Source of the DNA: CAILZL01 sp049840395
GTDB taxonomy: Bacteria > Pseudomonadota > Gammaproteobacteria > Steroidobacterales > Steroidobacteraceae
NCBI GenBank assembly: GCA_049840395.1
Contig: JASGLD010000005.1
Span: forward strand, 682,001 to 746,000
Length of the DNA stretch: 64,000 bases
Direction: 5' to 3'
Shown: piece by piece, positions 60,954-64,000 of the stretch
Layout of the letters: the number at the start of each line of letters is the position of its first letter
Numbering within the stretch: the first letter of the stretch is position 1
Notes under the pieces: model-generated
What the model saw: the letters and a program-made list of their open reading frames with translations, nothing else
The model's database searches: none
What the model was told of the DNA's origin: nothing
Made by a program: the position numbers and the translations under genes

Positions 60954-61985
60954 TCAGGCCTTGGCCCACAGGTTTTTGAGCTTATCCAGCGCCAGTGAAC
61001 GGATGTTCTGCACCGGATTCTTTTCCCAGGTGAAGCAGGGCGGATCGCGGCGTAGCAGCGGCCAGCGTTCGGTACGCAAGATCTCGTTCAAATAAGTCAG
61101 ATGCGATTCGATGGCATCGATGTAGGGATTCTGGCCGTTGAACAGCACTTCCAGATGTTTGTACACCCCGCCGAATTCGCCATCGAGGTGCGAGCGGCGA
61201 ATGGAGCGAACGAACTCCGGGGTTTCGCGCAGTACGTCCAAGCCCGAGCCGTACTTGATCTTGGCTTGGCCGGTGGCAGCGTCTTCCGACACCGCAATGC
61301 CGCCTAGAATGAATTCCGGATACAGCCGATCACGGCATTTCTCCAGGTAGCAGCGATCCGACATCTGTGCGATCAGATCCGCCGTGCCGAGCAAGTGGCC
61401 GGCGGTGCGATCGATGGGGTTATCCAGATGAATGAGATCGAAGCTCAGCTCGTAGCCGGTGAAATGGATGATCTGAGTAGCTACCGGAATCCATTCGCCC
61501 ATGTCGACCAGACGCAGATAGCGAGCCAGAAATTCCGCGCCGCGCGAAACATGGCTTAAGGTCAATTCGGCGCCATTGCGCGCCTCGGCATCCACTTCGC
61601 GGATATAGCCGCAGTCATGAAACAGGGCGGTGATCACCAGCAGCATGGCGCGTTCTGGACCCAGGCGTTGCTCGCTGCGCTGTACTCGGTCATGGGCCAC
61701 GCTCAGACGGGCCAGCGCCAGCGTGCAGTCCAGCGAATGCTGCATGTCGTGATAAACCGTATCGCAACCCAGGTAGCCGGGATACTGGCCCTTGTACAGA
61801 CGCTCGAAGTCCGCAAAGGCGGTGTCCAGGCGGGTGAAGGAAAAATACGGCCAGGTTTGTGCGTACAACTCGCGAACGGCGCGCCGCACAGCATCCGGTG
61901 AGCTCACCTGGATGGTGTTGGTAACGTCGTAGTCGTTGCGTCGGTACTGCATCTGGATCGGATCGGCTGGCAGCCGTAAAACCAT
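60954..61985 (-). CDS. HD-domain (phosphodiesterase-like) protein
   Basis: From ATG 61985 the protein has 343 residues. Metal-binding pattern: YHDMQHSLDC (His79, His83), ALFHDCGYIRE (His123, Asp124), then LSHVSRGAEFL (His145) and a later IIHFTGYEL. This is an HD phosphohydrolase layout whose YHxxxH start recalls class I cyclic-nucleotide phosphodiesterases, though the second histidine of the HDxxH element is missing. Earlier in-frame starts reach 62087 but those residues look non-coding; 61952 is also possible. Substrate unknown. Confidence 0.7.
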   Translation of the reverse strand: MVLRLPADPIQMQYRRNDYDVTNTIQVSSPDAVRRAVRELYAQTWPYFSFTRLDTAFADFERLYKGQYPGYLGCDTVYHDMQHSLDCTLALARLSVAHDRVQRSEQRLGPERAMLLVITALFHDCGYIREVDAEARNGAELTLSHVSRGAEFLARYLRLVDMGEWIPVATQIIHFTGYELSFDLIHLDNPIDRTAGHLLGTADLIAQMSDRCYLEKCRDRLYPEFILGGIAVSEDAATGQAKIKYGSGLDVLRETPEFVRSIRRSHLDGEFGGVYKHLEVLFNGQNPYIDAIESHLTYLNEILRTERWPLLRRDPPCFTWEKNPVQNIRSLALDKLKNLWAKA

Positions 61986-62135
61986 GTTGATGGCTGAGTC
62001 TAATCGCCACGGGCGCGATGTATATGACCGGCGGCCCGTAAAGCACCCATTTGGTCCGCTAAATTTCAAATGCGCGAAGCAGGGCACATTTCAACCCTGC
62101 TACGCCTGTAGGCGTTGTCTCACTCGTACCGCGTA

Positions 62136-62900
62136 CTAGTTAAATTCGGCGATTACCGGTGCATGATCCGACGGCCGTTCCTGTCGTCGTGGTTCTTTGT
62201 CGATCAGACAGCCGGCGCAATCAGAGGTCATGCCACGACTGCCCAGAATTAGGTCGATTCTCAACCCGGCATTACGTCTAAAACCAGCGGCGCGATAGTC
62301 CCACCAGCTGAAGGATTGTTCGGGTTGCTCAAAGGCGCGAAACAGGTCGTTCAAACCCAGTCCCAGCATATTGCGTAAGGCGCTGCGTTCCTGTTCGCTG
62401 ACGTGCACACCACCTTCCCATGCCTTGGGGTCGTGTACATCGCGATCTTCAGGCGCAATGTTGAAGTCGCCGAGTAGCACCAGTTTCTCATGTTGTGCCA
62501 GTTCCGCATCGAGATAGCGAGTCAATGCATCCAGCCATCTCAGCTTGTATTGAAACTTGTCCGAATCCAGCGCCTGGCCATTGGGGATATAAACATTGAT
62601 CACCCGCACGCCATTGACGGTGGCGGCCAGCACACGCTTCTGTTCGTCGTCGAACCCGGGAATGCCGGCGACCACCTCTTCAATCGGTGACTTCGATAAC
62701 AGCGCAACACCGTTATAGCTGCGTTGTCCACTGAACACCGCATGCAAGCCCAGCGATTGAATGGCTTCCAGCGGAAACTCATGGTCCTGTGCCTTGGTTT
62801 CCTGCAAGGCAATGACATCGGCCTGGCCGGTCTGATGCCAGTTACTGAGCTGCGGCAGGCGCACCCGCAGCGAATTCACATTCCACGTTGCAATCTTCAT
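62136..62900 (-). CDS. xth: Exodeoxyribonuclease III
   Basis: This AP endonuclease/3'-5' exonuclease acts in base-excision repair. Its 254 residues show the N-terminal WNVNSLRVRL (Asn7), catalytic ALQETK (Glu34), GDFNIAPEDRDVHDP and the terminal RPSDHAPV with the Asp-His pair. Length and motifs match the XthA/ExoIII family. It is 21 bases downstream of prlC in the same direction. Confidence 0.94.
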   Translation of the reverse strand: MKIATWNVNSLRVRLPQLSNWHQTGQADVIALQETKAQDHEFPLEAIQSLGLHAVFSGQRSYNGVALLSKSPIEEVVAGIPGFDDEQKRVLAATVNGVRVINVYIPNGQALDSDKFQYKLRWLDALTRYLDAELAQHEKLVLLGDFNIAPEDRDVHDPKAWEGGVHVSEQERSALRNMLGLGLNDLFRAFEQPEQSFSWWDYRAAGFRRNAGLRIDLILGSRGMTSDCAGCLIDKEPRRQERPSDHAPVIAEFN

Positions 62901-62920
62901 TAGGTTTTATACGGCCAAGG

Positions 62921-64000
62921 TTATGCGGCAAGGCCCAGTTGCTTCAGCAGTGGTTCGATCTTTGGCTTGCGGCCGCGGAATTCTACGAAGGCTTCCATGG
63001 CATCGCGGCTGCCGCCCTTCTCAAGAATGGCGCTGGCAAAGCGATGCGCGGTTTGCGGATTGAATACACCGTTCTCTTCGAAGGCGCTGAACGCGTCCGC
63101 CGCCAACACTTCGGCCCATTTGTAGCTGTAGTAGCCTGCTGCGTAACCGCCGGAAAAAATATGCGAGAAGCTGTTGGGGAAACGATTGAATGCCGGTGGC
63201 TTCATTACCGCGACTTGAGTGCGCACTTCTTCAAGTACGTCGAGCACGCGTGCGCCGCGCGCAGGCGTGTATTCAGCGTGAATGCGCAGATCGAGCAAGG
63301 CGAATTCCAGCTGTCGCACGGTTTGCATGCCGGCCTGGAAAGTGCGCGACGCGAGCAGACGTTGAAGTTCTGCTGCAGGCAATGGCAGGCCCGTTTCCAC
63401 ATGCTTGGATATCAACGGCAATACTTCCGGTTGCCAGGCAAAGTTCTCCATGAATTGACTGGGTAGTTCCACCGCATCCCAGGGCACGCCGTTGATGCCT
63501 GACACGCTGGGATAATCCACACGTGTCAGCATGTGATGCAGGCCATGACCGAATTCGTGGAACATGGTTACCACTTCGGAGTGCGTTAACAGCGCAGGTT
63601 TACTGCCCCCGTTTTTATCAACCAGGGGCGGCATGAAGTTGCACACCAGGTAAGCCACTGGCAAATAACTGCTCTGTCCCAGTTGCATGCGTCCCACGCA
63701 ATCGTCCATCCAGGCGCCGCCGCGCTTCTTGGCGCGCGCATAGAGGTCCACATAGAAGCTGCCGCGACGCGAACCGTCGCCGTTGAGGATGTCGAAGAAC
63801 TGCACATCCTCGTGATACTTCTCTACGTCTTTGCGTTCGACGATCTGCACGTTGTACAGGCGCGAAGCCACGGCGAACAAACCACTTAGAACTTGTGGCG
63901 CCGGAAAATAAGGACGCAGTGCTTCTTCGGATAAATCGAAACGCTGCTGCTTCATGCGTTCCGAATAAAAGCCCACATCCCATGAATTCAATTCGCGGCC
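62921..64000 (-). CDS. prlC: Oligopeptidase A (M3 metallopeptidase), 3' portion, cut by the window end
   Basis: The last 359 or so residues of a cytoplasmic zinc oligopeptidase are visible. The zinc motif HEFGH lies in MFHEFGHGLHHML (about 63545-63559), followed by GINGVPWDAVELPSQFMENFA, the M3 substrate-binding block, and the C-terminal GYYSYKWAEVLAADAF. The frame is open through the window edge at 64000, so the N-terminal half is outside. PrlC degrades signal peptides and oligopeptides. It is upstream of xth in the same direction. Confidence 0.93.
   Translation of the reverse strand, partial: GRELNSWDVGFYSERMKQQRFDLSEEALRPYFPAPQVLSGLFAVASRLYNVQIVERKDVEKYHEDVQFFDILNGDGSRRGSFYVDLYARAKKRGGAWMDDCVGRMQLGQSSYLPVAYLVCNFMPPLVDKNGGSKPALLTHSEVVTMFHEFGHGLHHMLTRVDYPSVSGINGVPWDAVELPSQFMENFAWQPEVLPLISKHVETGLPLPAAELQRLLASRTFQAGMQTVRQLEFALLDLRIHAEYTPARGARVLDVLEEVRTQVAVMKPPAFNRFPNSFSHIFSGGYAAGYYSYKWAEVLAADAFSAFEENGVFNPQTAHRFASAILEKGGSRDAMEAFVEFRGRKPKIEPLLKQLGLAA

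Noticed and set aside
1..64000. CRISPR arrays, insertion sequences, prophage genes, rRNA and tRNA
   Set aside because: No regularly spaced direct repeats, transposase/integrase motifs (other than chromosomal XerC) or RNA gene signatures were seen.

Overview
The window reads as a contiguous piece of a Gammaproteobacterial chromosome: moderately GC-rich, densely coding, with no rRNA, tRNA, prophage, integrase or transposase that I can see. Several conserved gene orders point to Gammaproteobacteria: dapF-DUF484-xerC-hslV-hslU-DUF971, algH-ruvX-pyrB, and proC-yggS divergent from pilT-pilU. Three large TonB-dependent receptors, a class III polyhydroxyalkanoate synthase and glycogen genes suggest an environmental aerobe. 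A Xanthomonadales/Nevskiales/Steroidobacter-type organism is my best guess; this is inference from content, not a database match.

Layout. 1-8.1 kb: the 3' part of a large Fe-S oxidoreductase, a rhomboid protease, a CpxRA-type two-component system, a YbaY-like lipoprotein, a small orphan ORF, and a LemA/M48 metalloprotease pair whose protease gene is cut by an in-frame TGA. 8.3-12.2 kb: a TonB-dependent receptor and two exported proteins. 12.3-17.7 kb: a carbon-storage cluster (glgC, an LEA-type lipoprotein, glgA, phaE, phaC). 17.9-21.4 kb: a second TonB-dependent receptor with a long AT-rich upstream region. 21.4-28.1 kb: cysK tightly coupled to an RND efflux pair and a TMEM175-like channel, then aqpZ. 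28.1-33.2 kb: the minus-strand dapF-DUF484-xerC-hslV-hslU-DUF971 group, punctuated by palindromic repeats. 33.4-37.3 kb: an orphan ParA and a third TonB-dependent receptor. 37.3-42.4 kb: proC and yggS, divergent from three consecutive PilT-family ATPases, the first (pilT) broken by a one-base frameshift. 42.5-49.1 kb: a minus-strand run of PyrK-like protein, pyrB, ruvX, algH, an ABC-2 exporter and a secreted S33-type peptidase. 49.2-64 kb: glnE, an outer-membrane barrel protein, pirin, an uncharacterised protein, a DnaQ-family exonuclease, an ABC-F ATPase, a GGDEF/EAL protein, an M15 peptidase, an HD-domain protein, xth and the 3' part of oligopeptidase A (prlC).

How the genes work together. 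Envelope stress and proteolysis recur (CpxRA, rhomboid, LemA/M48, HslVU). Carbon storage is represented by glycogen and PHA synthesis, and type IV pilus retraction by the three ATPases. The most distinctive DNA-level features are: a family of palindromic intergenic repeats based on GTAGGTCGGGT, two of which supply the stop codons of hslV and hslU; a 13-bp sequence triplicated exactly at a stop/start overlap between the S33 peptidase and ABC ATPase genes; and two disrupted genes (pilT and the M48 protease) whose downstream parts remain well conserved. I did not find a convincing wholly new multi-gene system. The best candidates for something new are the cysK-RND-TMEM175 operon, the extra PilT paralogue, and the repeat-derived stop codons.
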